Counted from the stretch's first letter, positions 1 through 12,894 are shown. The stretch is DNA of 64,000 bases from Tenrec ecaudatus (GCF_050624435.1 NC_134530.1:148838721-148902720); one strand, 5' to 3'. Numbers and translations are program-made. Notes: generated by a model from the letters alone, not told the origin.

Positions 1-739
1 CTAAGCATCCTAAAACAGATTTAATGTTCAGTACCAGGTCTAAGAACTACTCTTTCATAAATAATATGAAATACCAATCTCCTCTAACCACCTGCCCAAT
101 CTGTACTAAAGTATCATAAATTCCTTTATTTAAAAAACAAAACAAAATAAAAATTTTCATCTACACAGGGCCTCGCATTTTATTGAAGGAATGTTCTAAA
201 CACCCAGTATAACTTAAGGCTCCCTAACTTACAACCAAATGTAAAGACGTATCTTGCCAAGTAGCAGTTTTTAATTTACTCAGTCTCCTAGCTTTCCAAT
301 TATGCAACTTCTAATGCATTACTAATTTGAAGGTAATCAGAATACTTTGTATCATAAATTCTCAAACTTATTTGGCCTACTAATCCCTTTACAGAAAAAA
401 AATGTACTCAGTAGCCCCCAATTATTAACAATTTTTATACTACAGCCCATAATCCAGGATATAATAGAGGCCTCTTATATTCCAGTTCCCCTGGATCAGT
501 CCAGCATCCTCCAGAGGACCATAGCGCTCACTTTGGGACAACTGCTGTGTATTTTACAAAGAAAAACTGAATTACTATTTTAATTTGCTATCACTATAAG
601 CTTTCCTAATTCAAATACTGCTAAATTCAACAGCAAAGAGCTTAGCAAGTTTTAAAACTGCAAATATCTAAGATAGGTAATATGTAACATAAAATGAGAG
701 GTCAAAAACTATTGCTATAAAATCATAGAAACCTTTATT

Positions 740-1390
740 AAACAACAGTATCAATATATGAAGCTATTGTTTCTTGACATATCTTCCATCTAGGCCTATA
801 TACTTCTGAAGGCAATGTTTCCATCTCTCAGCATCTTCCCTGAAAGGAACTCAGATGGTGCAGTGGTTAAGTGCTTGGAGACTAAGTGAGGCCATTAGTT
901 CAAGCCCACCAAGTCAATCCATAGGAGAAAGAATGGCAGTCTCCTTCCAGAAAGACTACAGCTTTTGAAACTCTATGGAGCAGTCCTATTCTGTCATATA
1001 GGGTTGCTGTGAGTTGGAATTGATTTGATAGCAATGGATTTTTCAACACTTCACCGAAGATTCTACACTCTTCAAATTACACCATGTCAAAATGGCAGTT
1101 TTGGCATTGCTGAAGAATTTACACTGTGTGCCTTTTTAATGTTCTTCTGGGTTTAGGAAGCAAAAATCAGTCTGAAGGGGTAAGCGCAGGGGTGGATGGG
1201 ATAAGGTTTTCCTATTAAAATTCTCAGAGGACAGTCCTTGCTGCCCTTGAAGAATGAGTAGGAAAGCTGTTAGGATGCGAAAGAAGTCCCCTGGTGTAAT
1301 TTCCCGGAACTTTCTCATGAAAGCAGTTCTCAATCTTCTTCAAATTTCTTCCTACTAAGCAGCCATCATCATCCTGAGTCCTTTGAGAAA
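740..1390 (-). repeat. Possible DNA-transposon remnant split by an AfroSINE
   Basis: The two flanks of the AfroSINE (740-845 and 1047-1390) seem to belong together. On the minus strand they resemble a degraded transposase gene. Family not identified. Confidence 0.3.
846..1046 (+). repeat. AfroSINE
   Basis: The copy starts GAACTCAGATGGTGCAGTGG, carries the tRNA-like TTAAGTGCTTGG, and ends in the GTGAGTTGGAATTGATTTGATAGCAATGG tail block. It interrupts another degraded element at 740-1390. Confidence 0.85.
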
Positions 1391-2819
1391 ATCCATCTGG
1401 AGTACCTTTTTAGAACCCTCCAAACCAGCTGGCATAACCTTTTTGCCTGGAGTCTAACTGGCCCTGCAGATGCCTCCTGGAGAGCAACTGTTTTGGTGGA
1501 CCTTTTTTTAAAATAAGACTAAGACGTGTGTGTTGCTGAGAGAGAACGTGTCTATGGTCACTCACTGATTACCGAGGCATAGTTAACATGTTTTGCTCCT
1601 GGGAGCAATATTTCTTTTCACTTACCCTAGGCAGTACAAAGCATCCTTTCTATATGGAAAGAGAAAGCAAACTGAGGAAACAACAGGAAAAGGGACAGTG
1701 ACCTATGACCATGGAAGATAGAAAATTTGGATGGTATCAAGAATTCTGTCTAGGCCAACATGTTTATCTTCCTCTAACAACATAAAACCTGCATGCAAAA
1801 ATACTTCTCAACGTATAAGGGAGGCCCTTTAGATTTACACCTTTATGAATTATATGATAAATACTAATGTTGTATCCATACGAGAACTAAAGCATTGCCA
1901 GATTGATTCAATTTTTAGTTCATGACAAAAGATCAATCAGGCAAACAAATATGATACACAATATACCAGGACTGGACTTTGAAAGCTACAACATACAAAG
2001 CCTACTTGAAAAACTAGCTAAAATGTACTCCCTGGAGAAAGGTTTTATTTTATTAGCTTCTTGCTTTCATTTTCACTTACATTAAATCGTTTCCGTCTAC
2101 TCTCAGCATCTGGCCCCTCCTGATTTCACTTCCTTGCAGAATCAGTCCAGAGCTCATGGTTTATTCCTTTCTCATAACCACTCCTTACAGTCTACCCGAG
2201 TCCTTCCACCATCCCTGCCTGTAAGCCCCCAAGCCTGGAACATTCTAACAATAGCTTCTTCTATACCTACACTGCTACTCACACACTGGAGATGAAGTTA
2301 AGAAAGAGCACCTAAACTGTGTAAACTGTGTACTAGTGTCACCTAGAATTTTGTTTCCCAATTTAATGCCACTTAGCAATGTCCTGCACAATGTTTTCTT
2401 TCCAATAACTCAGACACTCCTCATAGTTTCTACTCTACTTCCTTTTATATTCAACATATATATATATAGCTTCTACTTCATAAAAAAAAAAAAACGAAGT
2501 AAATCAGGGTTCCCTCCGTACTCTCTACCTGTCTGTCCTCATGCCTTCAATATTCATAAAAATCTTTCAGCACATAGGCATCAAAGAAACCATTGCTACA
2601 ACTATAAACTCTCATATCTGAGGCCCTCCTCTAGCCAATAAGTCCCTCACTGTCCATCTACCCTTGCCTACCGCATCACAACCACGCTGTTTTGATACAA
2701 TGACCCCACATTTCCTGCTCCAAACCACCACCTGCTATTGCTCTGGTCATAGTCACAGATTTGAGAAGTGCATTATTTTAGATGTCAACCACTTCCATAT
2801 TAAAAACACATTTTTTAAA

Positions 2820-3015
2820 AGTTGTCACTGAGTTGACTCCAACTAACTCTTGTCTGTCCCAGAAGAACTGTGCTCTATGGAATTTTCAATGGGATATATA
2901 TTTTTTTTCCAGAAAAGGATCACCAAGCCTTTCTACCTCTGGATAGATTCAAGCCTCCAACCTTCTAATGATTGGTATATTTGGAGCTTTTCTCTCGATG
3001 ACATGGTCAGTTCCC
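2820..3015 (-). repeat. AfroSINE, degraded
   Basis: TTGTCACTGAGTTGACTCC and GAACTGTGCTCTATGGAATT are recognisable pieces of the reverse-complement consensus. The rest is heavily mutated. Confidence 0.6.
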
Positions 3016-4162
3016 AATTAATAAGTCCCAACTATGTGTTCACAGAATTTCTAGTCTTTAACTGACTCATGCTTGAAGAAAGCAGCTCACATACTAAGTA
3101 AAAATGGACAGTGAGGGATAAAACAGAGATAACTCAGAGAAAATAAAATTTCAGAAGAAATATAATGTCAGAGAAATAAATATTGCACAGAATAGCACCA
3201 GTTATTTTAAAAGGTGAATGAATTCTAATGTTCAAAATATTATAGTTAAGTTCATATAAAACATTATAGTTAAATTCAACAGAAGGAATCAGTTATTAGA
3301 TCAGATCTCCAAGAAAGAACAAAAAGATAATTAAAAACATAATAGAAGGTAAGAAAATCAGGGGTTCAATCAATAAGTCTGGTAACCAATTAACAACAAT
3401 AAAAAATGGGGGAAACTAAGAAAATAAGCACACACAAAAATCTTCTTAACTGAAGCACACGCCTTTCTCTGCCGCTGTCAATTCTGACTAAAATAAACCC
3501 TACAGGAAAGATTAAAACTACTTCATATGCTTTCCAAAACGGTAAATGCTTAAAACATCAGTCTCACCTTTTTTTTTGAGGACTGGTGGATCTATCTGTA
3601 GCACCAACTTTGCAGTTTAGCAGCCAAAGTCTTGAATTCCCCTGTTAAAATGGTCTAAATACTCATCCAACCCAACCCATTTAACTCCATGCACCACTAC
3701 GGCCAGTGACTCTAAGAAGGCTCACACCAAAGGTCTTCAACTACACTACATTTTATTTCAGGACCAGTTTATAGAAACACAGGTATTTATTATTTATACC
3801 TCTGTATGTCAGAATTATTTCATAGTAAATTTGGAAAGAAAAAATCATCTGGACACATTAATTTGGATTCTGAAACTTTACAGTAAGAGGCTTAAAGCTT
3901 TCAGAGGGGAAAAAAACGGGTTGCTGCAAAAGATAAAGAATAATTACAGCATTGGAGTTTCCAACAGCAACACTAGAAGCTGAAAGGAAGTAGAGCGAGT
4001 CTTTCATAAGTCTAAAGGAAAGTAACCTCCGAGCTAGAATTCCACCTATCTAAACTAGCAATCATAGTGTAGAAGAAAGCTTTATTCTGGATGTGCGAGT
4101 CACTCAATTCAGGCAACAGAATCCTGAAATCCAGAATTTGATGAAAAAGTCCCAGGATATAT

Positions 4163-4822
4163 AGTTGACCCTTGAACAACACATGTCTGAATTGCATGGG
4201 TCCAACTACACGTAGATTTTTGTTTAATGCTATGTGGCACTTATCTCTGCATGGGCAGTTCACCTCTCCAGAACATTGCATGCCACCGTAAAAAGTGGTA
4301 TCTCAAAGTTCTTGCCTATTTTCCATATGTTTAGTGCAATACTATATACACCATGAATAACAAGAGAGCTATACCAAAAGCACCAGTGATGCTGGAAGTG
4401 CTCCCATGAAACATTGTAGTCATGACAATACATGAAAAGATTGGATCACTGAGATGAACTATGGCTTGAGGTCTACAGCTGCGGCTGCTAGTCATTTCAA
4501 AATAAATGAATCCAGGGTAAAGGCCATTGTGAGAAAAGAAAAGGCATTTATGTGAAGTCATTGCTGCAGCTAAACCAGCAAGAGCTAAACCTACTTTTGG
4601 GAAACACCTACCACAAAGACAATGCAGCTTTTATGTAGGTGCAGTAAATACATGTAACATCAAATATGTAATAATTGTCTGTTACCCAGAAGGCTTTGGG
4701 TCAACAGTAAGTTATTAGTACTTAGGTTTTGGGGGAGTCAAAAGTTATATGTGGATTTGACAGTATGAGAGTCAGCACCCTGGCGCACAGCTAATCATTA
4801 CAAATTGTTCAAGGGTCAACAG
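4163..4822. mobile_element. Tigger2/MER2-type DNA transposon
   Basis: It begins AGTTGACCCTTGAACAAC and ends GTTGTTCAAGGGTCAAC-like (TTGTTCAAGGGTCAAC), the inverted termini of the MER2 group, next to TA. AACTACACGTAGATTTTT near the left and GGAGTCAAAAGTTATATGTGGATTT near the right are typical subterminal blocks. At 660 bp it is an internally deleted, non-autonomous copy. Confidence 0.82.
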
Positions 4823-5234
4823 CATATGAGAAAATCGATGCCTCCTATAATACAGTACCCTTATAAAACTAGATACAACCTAAATGTCTACAAACAGGAG
4901 AATAACTTTCATATACTCACACAAAATAATAGTGAGTCAGAATACATTTGTGTGAGAATATAATCTATGTCTCTGAATTATACATGCAGAAACTTGAATG
5001 CATGTGCAGTATCTACTGTGTGCTTCCTCCACCACAAAATTAAAGATATTTTTAAAACAGGTGTACTAGTTATATGTATTAACATGTTCTCAAAAAATGT
5101 TGCAGAATGATAAATACAACAGGTTATTTGTAAAGTTTTTAAACCCACAAAAGAGTACTATATTTTAGGTGCGTTCATATATAGATAGTAAAATAGATGC
5201 TTGGAAATTATAAAATGAAAAATTTCAAGATTTA

Positions 5235-5425
5235 CTTCTGTTTGTGTATGTTGTTGCTGTTAGGAGCCACCTACCAGGCACAATGGAAGGAAACACTGCC
5301 TGGTCTGAACCACCCTCACAATGATTATGTATGAGCCACAGTTACAGACAGGGTGTCAATCCATTTCCATGACAGTCTTCCTCCTTTTTGCTGACCTTCC
5401 ACTTTACCAAGCATGTCTTTTTAAG
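5235..5425 (-). repeat. RTE-type LINE fragment
   Basis: Starts GTTGTTGCTGTTAGGAGCC, with AACACTGCCTGGTC, GTGTCAATCCATTTC and CTTTACCAAGCATGTC. It is the antisense of the afrotherian RTE 3' region that AfroSINEs share. Confidence 0.75.
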
Positions 5426-5695
5426 ATGGCAAATATTAAAAGATGATTGGAAAATGATAAATCACAGATTCAAGATACTTAATTACTTCTGGGTTGAAAT
5501 GAGAAGTTTCTTCTTCAAAAAGTGAAGAAAATATATAAAGCAGGGATTCATTTCATCAAATTTATATTTTTATATAAAATAAGGAAGAGAAGGTTAAAGA
5601 TACTCATTTGGTGAGGAGGAAGGTGGATAATTGATATTCAAGACACTAAGTAGGTTAGAGAATAAAATCCAGAACGTAAGACCAAAAGCCAAACA

Positions 5696-5850
5696 GCAAA
5701 ATGCCTTTGAGTCCATTACAATTCGCAGTGACTCTACAAGGTTGGAGGCTATACCTCTTTAAGCAAACAGACAACCTTATCTTTCTTCCTTGCAGGGGCC
5801 AGTGGGCTTGAAATTCTCCATGTGGTTAACCATCCAAATTAGCCTGTGAG
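5696..5850 (-). repeat. AfroSINE, degraded
   Basis: CTTTGAGTCCATTACAATTCGC, CTTTCTTCCTTGCAGGGGCC and the final GTGGTTAACCATCC mark a reverse copy. Confidence 0.6.
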
Positions 5851-6864
5851 GAGGAAGTGGGATATCTTTTCTATTTTAACAAGAAGGTGAGCAAAAGATG
5901 AAAAAGTAGTTTCTTAGATCAATAGGAGCCTTATAAACATCTTATGAAGAGACAAGCTATCAAACAATCACCTATTTTTAAATAAATGCTTTCAAAATTT
6001 GTACTATGAAGAGGATAGAAAAGATCTCTGGGAGATTCTTTGGTATGTGAGTCAATGAAATTTGGTCTAAAGTACTTCAATGAAGGAAATCAGAATAATA
6101 ATAGATGGCACATAATTTAAGAAAGTGGGTGTAATGTACAAATGTACTTTACACAAATGATGTATTATGGATTGTAATAAGAGTTTTTAAAAGTGAGTGT
6201 TTTAACAAGTACATATAGTAAAATATATCAACAGCATCATTTCAATATGTACTTGTTTAAAATACATGTCTGCCTCCTCATTCCAGACCTTATAAAAAAG
6301 AATTTACAGGTAAAGAACTCCAGATCCTGATGTGTATTTTAAAATACAAGCCCTAGATTATTATTAGGATTTGGTATGTTTGGAAGACTCTTTATCTTGA
6401 CACTCAAAGCAAAGAACAGATCAAATTCTACCATCTCTCAGAATGTATGCCGTAGAGGCATGTTAAAGGGGGAACAGAAACCACAACACCAGGAATCAAT
6501 ACGGCTACTGGCGAGTGCCACCTGTCAAATGGCAGAGGTGTATGTCAGGATTGTATCTTTTCACTTTACAGATCCAAGCAGCACGCTAAGCAAATATGCC
6601 TAAGACTCTGAAGTATAAGAAGAAAAATGAACCATAAGGATGGGAGAAAGACTCATAAGACATTAATATGCAGATGGCAAACCTTGCTTGCAGACCAAAA
6701 AAAATAGACTGGAGCCTTCAGCTTGATTTACATCTCAATATAAAGAAAATAAAAATCCTCACCACTGGACCAAGCACAAGGATTCCATGTAAGGATCCAC
6801 AATCACACTCTGGAAAACAGCAGCCAAGAAATCAACCACAGGTGGATGGTGTCAAGGAGTCCAA

Positions 6865-7730
6865 GAAGACAAAAAATGTTTGAAATTGATTGTGGTAGCA
6901 ATTGTACAGTTCTGCTTGACATGACTGAACTATGGAATGATGTATATATTAACTCCCAAATAATATTTTTTTAATTAACAGGGAAAAAAATCAACAGACT
7001 GCATCGCCAAATCTGCTAAAAAACACAAAAAGCAAAACACCGCTCTTTCAAGTGATGAAAGGCAGAGATGTCTACTTGTAGAGCAATCCAACAGCACCTG
7101 AGCACAGCAGGCACCTCCAAACGTGCATGGAGGAAACAACAATGTACTGAGCAAAACATAGACCAGTGGAAACAACCACCATAAATATGCATTGAGGAAA
7201 CAAGCAACAACTGTTAGAAACAACTGGGTCAGAATTCTGGGGAAGAAAGATTAAAAAGTCAACTTAAGAAGGCTATGGTGAAAGATCAAATTATCTATTT
7301 GCAGAGCTCCTCTTGAATTCCCTAAATCATTGCCAGGGATGTGAACAGCCTTGCCCTCAGAGTGCATTGAAAAACGGACTGGTGCAGACAGAGCTGGGTT
7401 AACGTTTAACATTTGTTCTAGTGTCTACTATCTTCTGCTTTCTTTTGGAGTGAGATTTTTCTGTGTGTTATTTTGTGGTTGGGATTTTGTATGATTTTCG
7501 TCATATGAAACCCAGGATATGTAATTCACAGACCATAACTAGATTAGTAGTTCCTTAGGGTTAGGGCAGGAGAAGTTGTGGGGTAACAGGGAACTAGTAA
7601 TGGGTACAAGAATGAAGAAAATATCCTAAAATTTATTGTGGCGGTGAATGTACAACTCTTTTTAATACATTTAAACCACTGAAATGTATGGTACGTGAAT
7701 TACATGACAATAAAACTATTTTTAAAAGGA
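6865..7730 (+). repeat. Older lineage LINE 3' ends
   Basis: Two tails are visible. One ends near 6975 after GAAATTGATTGTGGTAGCAATTGTACAG. The other (7390-7730) has CTATTTTGTGGTTGGG, ATGAAACCCAGGATATG, a G-rich stretch and GACAATAAAACTATTTTTAAAA. They are the same family as 27420-27690 and 23471-23575. Confidence 0.55.
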
Positions 7731-8214
7731 AAAGAAAGAGGCAACTTAGAACTAGAAAAGAAGCTTGGTGGCTTTTTACTTGCCCATAACCCATTCCCTC
7801 TTCAACCTGGCAACTGACAATCCCAGAGCCTGGGTTCCAGAAAAATAGTCCTTCTTCACAAATTATTTTTTTCATGTCTAAACCTTCTGTGTGACCTACT
7901 GGAAACTGATGCAAGATGCTTGTCTCTATTCACCTAACTTACAATCCATATAAGGTAGAAAGGGAAAATATTATAAAGTGTTCAAAACAATGCAAGTGGA
8001 AAAGTTAAGGAAATTTCTTTGGAAAAGTAAAGCATTCAACAGAGCTTGTGTGTATTGGGAAACTTAGAAAGATATGTGCATGTCTAAGATGGAACACGTG
8101 CTCAAAAAAGACCTGAGAAAATCCCTAGTTTCATTAATAGCTGATCTATACACTAATTGTAATAGAAAGTAAATGTTGAGGCAGAATAGTAAATGAGCTG
8201 AGTAAGAATGAGGT

Positions 8215-8292
8215 GGCCCTCAAAAAATTCATGGAAGAAGTCCAGTACCTTTTCAATCCATTCTTTCACAAACTTTTGAAGGCCCATCTACT
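8215..8292. repeat. Short MITE-like element
   Basis: GGCCCTCAAAAAATTCATGGA and its near inverse CACAAACTTTTGAAGGCCC bound a 78-bp palindromic-looking unit. A related copy lies at 16745-16820. Confidence 0.45.
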
Positions 8293-8479
8293 GGAGGAAT
8301 GCCTCAACCAACACAGAGCCAAGGCAACCCAACGAGACTAGGAGAGGTTTTTTATATTTGAGTTTGTTTTATCATCAAACTCCTGGCACTGAAGAAAGCC
8401 TAAGTTAAAACACTGACTGAACCTCAACAACCTAACCATGCTACAATCAAGAACAGCTAACTCTGAGGAAGGGGTAGAA

Positions 8480-8783
8480 ACTCATTCCCAGAGTTACCAC
8501 ATTATGACATTCAAAGGTCCATCTTTCAACAAAAAGTCACAATGCATGAATACACACACACACACGTTTAAAGTGTGCCCAACTCAAAAGAAAAAATGAA
8601 CTAACAAAAAGTATCCCTGATGAAGTCCAGTACTGTATATACTAGAAATACATGTTGGCCGTTTCAGACTTATTGTGACAAATAAAGAAGACACGGCAAA
8701 GAACTAAAGGAAATTAATGTGTGAACAAAATGAAGTATCAGTAAAGAGGTAGAGGTTGAAAAATAGAACCAAAAGAAATTCTG
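8480..8783 (+). repeat. Old L1M, 5' part
   Basis: CAAAGAACTAAAGGAAATTAATG, GAACAAAATGAAGTATCAGTAAAGAGGTAGA and AACCAAAAGAAATTCTGG match the ORF1-upstream/ORF1 region of ancient mammalian L1. It resumes at 11280 beyond a younger insertion. Confidence 0.65.
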
Positions 8784-11279
8784 GGGAAAAAATGCAAAAG
8801 GAGCATAAGGAAAAAGCTACTGAATACAAACACTCCTGAGGTGAGGGCCAGATAATATGGCAGAGACCAGACCAAATACAGAGATACATATGGTAGACAG
8901 CTAAAAAGGAGGTGAGGAAAGGGGGAAAAAATGGGTAGCGGGGGCACAGGGCACTGACCCACCCAAGGAGAGGGTATTATTTATATCTCCTCAGGGAAAG
9001 AGGGACCAGACTCCAACCCAGTGCCCCAAGGTGCGAATGCAACATGCTGGTGTGGAGTAGGGAACCAGTGGAGAGGTCTGAGGGGCCAGCCCCAATCCCA
9101 ACTACTAAGTGGACACCTGCCCCTGCCACCAGAAAAATTTATTTCAAAGGACGGCATTGAATCTGCAGCTTCAGGAGTGTGACATATCTGACTGATGCAC
9201 ACAGGAGTAGATAAAGGGGGAGGAGGAGAGAGTGGAGCACATCCAGGCCCACCAGGCCTTGAGGACCATGTTCCCGATTAGAGCAGCCAGTCCCCAGAGG
9301 GGACCACATGACCGGCCTCACTATGAGACATGACGTCCCTCACTGACCCATAGCCCTACAGGAGACAACACCTGAGACACAGTGTGGTAACTGCACCTGA
9401 TCTGACCCTGCCACACGGAAGCAAAACACTAAGGGGGTGCAACAGAACAGCAAGGGAACAGAGCGGCGTGGTCCTCAGGGAATGCTGAAGGTGGACTTCG
9501 GGGCAGAGCGTGGTCCCCCAACAGACTGGACTGGAAAATACTCCTAAAGGCCAACAAACGGTCCTTGAACTAACTACAAGCTTTCTTTACTGTTGTGTTT
9601 TGGTTATGTTGTCACTGGTTTGTTGTTGTTGTATATTGTTGCTTGGTTTTGCTCTGCCTTGTTTTTGTGCATGTTATTATCTCCGCAGGTCTGTCTAAAT
9701 AAGATAGACTGGATGAACAATCTGGAGGAGAAAACAACGGAGCCGACAGTTCCAGTGGGACATGGAAGAGGGGGAGGTGAGGGGAAAGGTAGTGGTGTTA
9801 ACAAACCCAGTAACACGGGAACAAGTGATCCAAATCGGTGGTGAGGAGGGTATAGGAAGCCTGATAGGGTGTGATCAAGGGCAATGTAACCATGAGGAAT
9901 TGTTGAAACCCAAATGAAGACTGAGCATGATAGTGGGACAAGAGGAAAGTCAAAAGAAATAGAGGAAAGAGCTAGAGGCAAAGGGCATTTAGAGGTCTAA
10001 ATAAAGGCATGTATATATGTAAATATATATATGAGGATGGGGAAATAGATCTATGTGCATATATTTATAGGTTTAGTGTTAAGGTAGCAGAAGGACATCC
10101 GGCCTCCACTCAAGCACTCCCTCAATGCAAGAATACTTTCTTCTATTAAATTGGCATTCTATGATGCTCACCTCCCCGACACAACCGCTGACGACAAAGC
10201 GGGTGAATAAGCAAAAGTGGTGAAGAAAGCTGATGGTGCCTGGCTATCAAAAGATATAGTCTCTGGTGTCTTAAAAGGCTTGAGGGTAAACAAGCGGCCA
10301 CCTAGCTCATAAGCAACAAAGCCCACATGGAAGAAGCACACCAACTTTGTGATCACGAGGTACCAAAGGGATCAGTTATCAGGCATCAAAGAACAAAAAA
10401 TCATACTGTGCTCACCTCCATGATACGATCACTGAGGACAAATGGGTGCATAAGCAAATGTAGCAAAGAAAGCTGATGGTGCCTGGCTATCAAAAGATAT
10501 AGTGTCCGGGATCTTAAAGGCTTGAAGGTAAACAAGCAGCCATCTAGCTCAGAAGCAACAAAGCCCACATGGAAGAAGCACACCAGCCTGTGCGATCATG
10601 AGGTGTCGAAGGGATCAGATATCAGGCATCATCAGAACAAAAAATCTTATGATAGTGAATGAGGAGGGAAGTGCGGAGTGGAGACTCAAAGCCCATTTGT
10701 AGGCCACTGGGCATCCCCTTACAGAAGGGTCTCAGGGAGGAGGTGAGCCAGTCAGGATGAGATGTAGCAACATGAAACATACAACTTTACTCTAGTTCCT
10801 AAAAGCTTCCTCCTCCCCCACTATCATGATCCAAATTCTACCTTACAACTCTGGCTAGACCAGAGGATGCACACTGGTACAGATAGGAACTGGAAACAGG
10901 GAATCCAAGGCAGATGATTCCTTCAGGACCAGTGGTGTGAGTGGTGATACCGGGAGGGTAGAGGGAGGGTGGGCTGGAAGGGTGGACCGTTTACAAGGAT
11001 CTACATGTGACCTCCTCTCTGGGGGACAGACAACCGAAGAGTCGGTGAGGGGAGAACGTTGGACAGGGCAAGATATGACAAAATAATAATTTATAAATTT
11101 TCAAGGGTTCATGAGGGAGGGGGGAGGGGAGAGGGGGGACTAGGGTGGGAGGGAAAAAATGAGGAGCTGATACCAAGGCCTCAAGCAGAAAGCAAATGTT
11201 TTGAGAATGATGAGGGCATGAATATACAATTGTGCTTTTACACAATTGATGTATACAATGATTGTGATAAAACGATTAA
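8784..11279 (+). mobile_element. Lineage-specific LINE, 2.5-kb 3' non-coding region
   Basis: This long copy contains no recognisable ORF2. It has a G-rich polypurine tract (about 11115-11160), the block GAGGAGCTGATACCAAGG, CACAATTGATGTATACAATG and a short A-rich end. The end is shared with many shorter copies in the window that finish AATAAAATGATTTTTAAA. The polypurine tract and variable 5' truncation are typical of L1 3' UTRs, so I read it as a 5'-truncated afrotherian L1. It holds a 244-bp tandem duplication at 10161-10650 and splits an older L1M. Confidence 0.65.
10161..10650 (+). repeat. Tandem duplication, two units of about 244 bp
   Basis: Unit 1 starts at 10161 (ATGATGCTCACCTCC) and unit 2 at 10405 (ACTGTGCTCACCTCC). 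Both contain GAAAGCTGATGGTGCCTGGC, AACAAAGCCCACATGGAAG and ATCAGGCATC, in the same order, with scattered substitutions. Confidence 0.9.
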
Positions 11280-11950
11280 AAATTCTGAAACTAAAAAGTA
11301 CATAAATTAAAACAAAAACTTGAGTAGCAGGATCCATTAATGGATTTCATTAGACAGAAAAAATAATCAACAAACTTCAAAATTGAACAAGTATAATTAC
11401 TCAGTCTGAGAAGTAGAAAGACAAAAGACTGGAGAAAAGTAAACAGAAACGAAGGGACTTATAAGCTACTAGTAAATGGATAATACGTGCATTCTGGAAT
11501 CCCAGAAGGCAGTAGCAAAAAGGGGGAAAATAATATTTGAAGAACGGTCAAAGCCTTTCAAAATTTAGTAAAAGAAATGAATCTATACATCCAAGCAGCC
11601 CAACAAACTTACTAGTAGGTTAAATACAGAGACACAAAAACAAAGAAATTTTGAAAGTGGCAGGAGAGAAGCGACTCATCATCTATAGGGGATCCAAAAT
11701 AAGATTAACAGCTGAATTCACAAAAGAAATCATGAAGGCCAGAGTGATATATTTAAGATGCTGGAGGGTAAAAATCAAGCAAAAGTTCTATACCCATTAA
11801 AACTACCCTTCAAAAGTTAAGGAGAAATTAAGATATTCCATGATTTTAAAAGAGAAAAAAAAACAAAACACCAAGGGGATTTTTACTAACAAACCAATCC
11901 TACCAGGAATACCACAGGGAATCCTTTAGGTCGAAATAAAAGGATACTAG
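11280..11950 (+). repeat. Old L1M, continuation of ORF1 region
   Basis: AAATTCTGAAACTAAAAAGTAC continues where 8783 stops. GGAATCCCAGAAGG, ACATCCAAGCAGCCCAACAAAC, AGATTAACAGCTGAATTCAC and CTATACCCATTAAAACTACCC are L1 ORF1-region landmarks in order. Confidence 0.7.
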
Positions 11951-11994
11951 TGAGTAAATCAGAGCTTTACAAATAAATAAAGCACTATTGGCAA

Positions 11995-12168
11995 AACAAT
12001 GTTTCCCAAAGTGGGCAATGCCAATCCCTGGGGGGCTGCAAAAACAGGTGCCTATACTTTATCCTGGATGATGGGCAAGAGTATAAATATTTTTAAATGC
12101 CAGGGTGTGCTGAGTAATGTTTTTTGTCTGAAAAGAAGCAGTAGGCTAAAGTTTGGGAACTACGTGGT
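11995..12168. mobile_element. hAT-type MITE
   Basis: TGTTTCCCAAAGTGGGCA at the left and AAAGTTTGGGAACTACG at the right are inverted termini around a GGGGGCTGC core. Confidence 0.5.
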
Positions 12169-12204
12169 AAAGGAAACTACATTGCAGGACAGGGTGGGAG
12201 GTGT

Positions 12205-12410
12205 GTGTTAATGTTGCTATGAGTCTATTGATTTTAACTGGTAGTTATGCGATAGGACAAGAATAGAATTGTCCCACAGGATTTCTAGGGCTCACACGTT
12301 TACAGAATCACACTACTATAGCTTTCTACTGCAGAAATGCTGGGCATATCAAGTCACCAACCATTGTTAAGAGCACACTATTGCCACATCTACTTCTAAA
12401 ATTTTTCACC
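12205..12410 (-). repeat. AfroSINE, degraded
   Basis: GTTGCTATGAGTCTATTG, AGAATAGAATTGTCCCACAGGATTTC and CACACTATTGCCACATCT show the reverse orientation. Confidence 0.5.
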
Positions 12411-12464
12411 ACTCCAAACATGTGGTAGTTACATAATCTGTTGTCAATCCGAGACTTTAAGCGT

Positions 12465-12870
12465 AAAGGGATGGGGTTTGGCCTGTCAATCAGGTCGTAG
12501 TTTGATGACCTCGTTTTGAGGCTCCAAGAGAGACATTTCTGACAACGAGCCCCTTGGAGCTACAATGATGCTGGAGGAGCCATGTGGAAACGCACACCAG
12601 CACTGAGATGTTTCCTCCACCACTGGATCCACAAGACTTTTTACCCACTGGCCTGTGATCTCCCTGCATTCGGCATCAGTGCATGTGTTGTGAGTCTAAA
12701 GAAGAATTTATAGATTGGTATTAGACATATGGACTAACACCAGACTTATGGACTTGATCTGGACCAGGCTGGGCTGGGATGTTTTCTCAATATTCAATTG
12801 CTCTTATATATAAAGCTCTTTCTTATACACATGAGCGTCTATTAATTTGTTTCTAACACAAAACAGACCA
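12465..12870 (+). repeat. Unclassified LTR-like repeat, copy 1
   Basis: It is homologous to 48765-49245. Shared blocks are GCCTGTCAATCAGGTC, CCACTGGATCCACAAGACTTTT, GGCATCA-TGCATGTGTTGTG and GGATGTTTTCTCAATAT-CAATTGCTCTT. A TATAAAG stands near the 3' end. The layout suggests a solo LTR or another retroposon of a lineage-specific family. Confidence 0.6.
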
Positions 12871-12894
12871 TTTGTACCCATCAAAATTAAATCT

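Noticed and set aside
3570-3740. Possible AfroSINE
   Set aside because: Only a short GGACTGGTGG and AGCAGCCAAAG resemblance, too degraded to call.
9604-9981. 125-codon minus frame inside the young LINE
   Set aside because: Antisense of repeat sequence. Low-complexity Pro/Ser/Leu composition.
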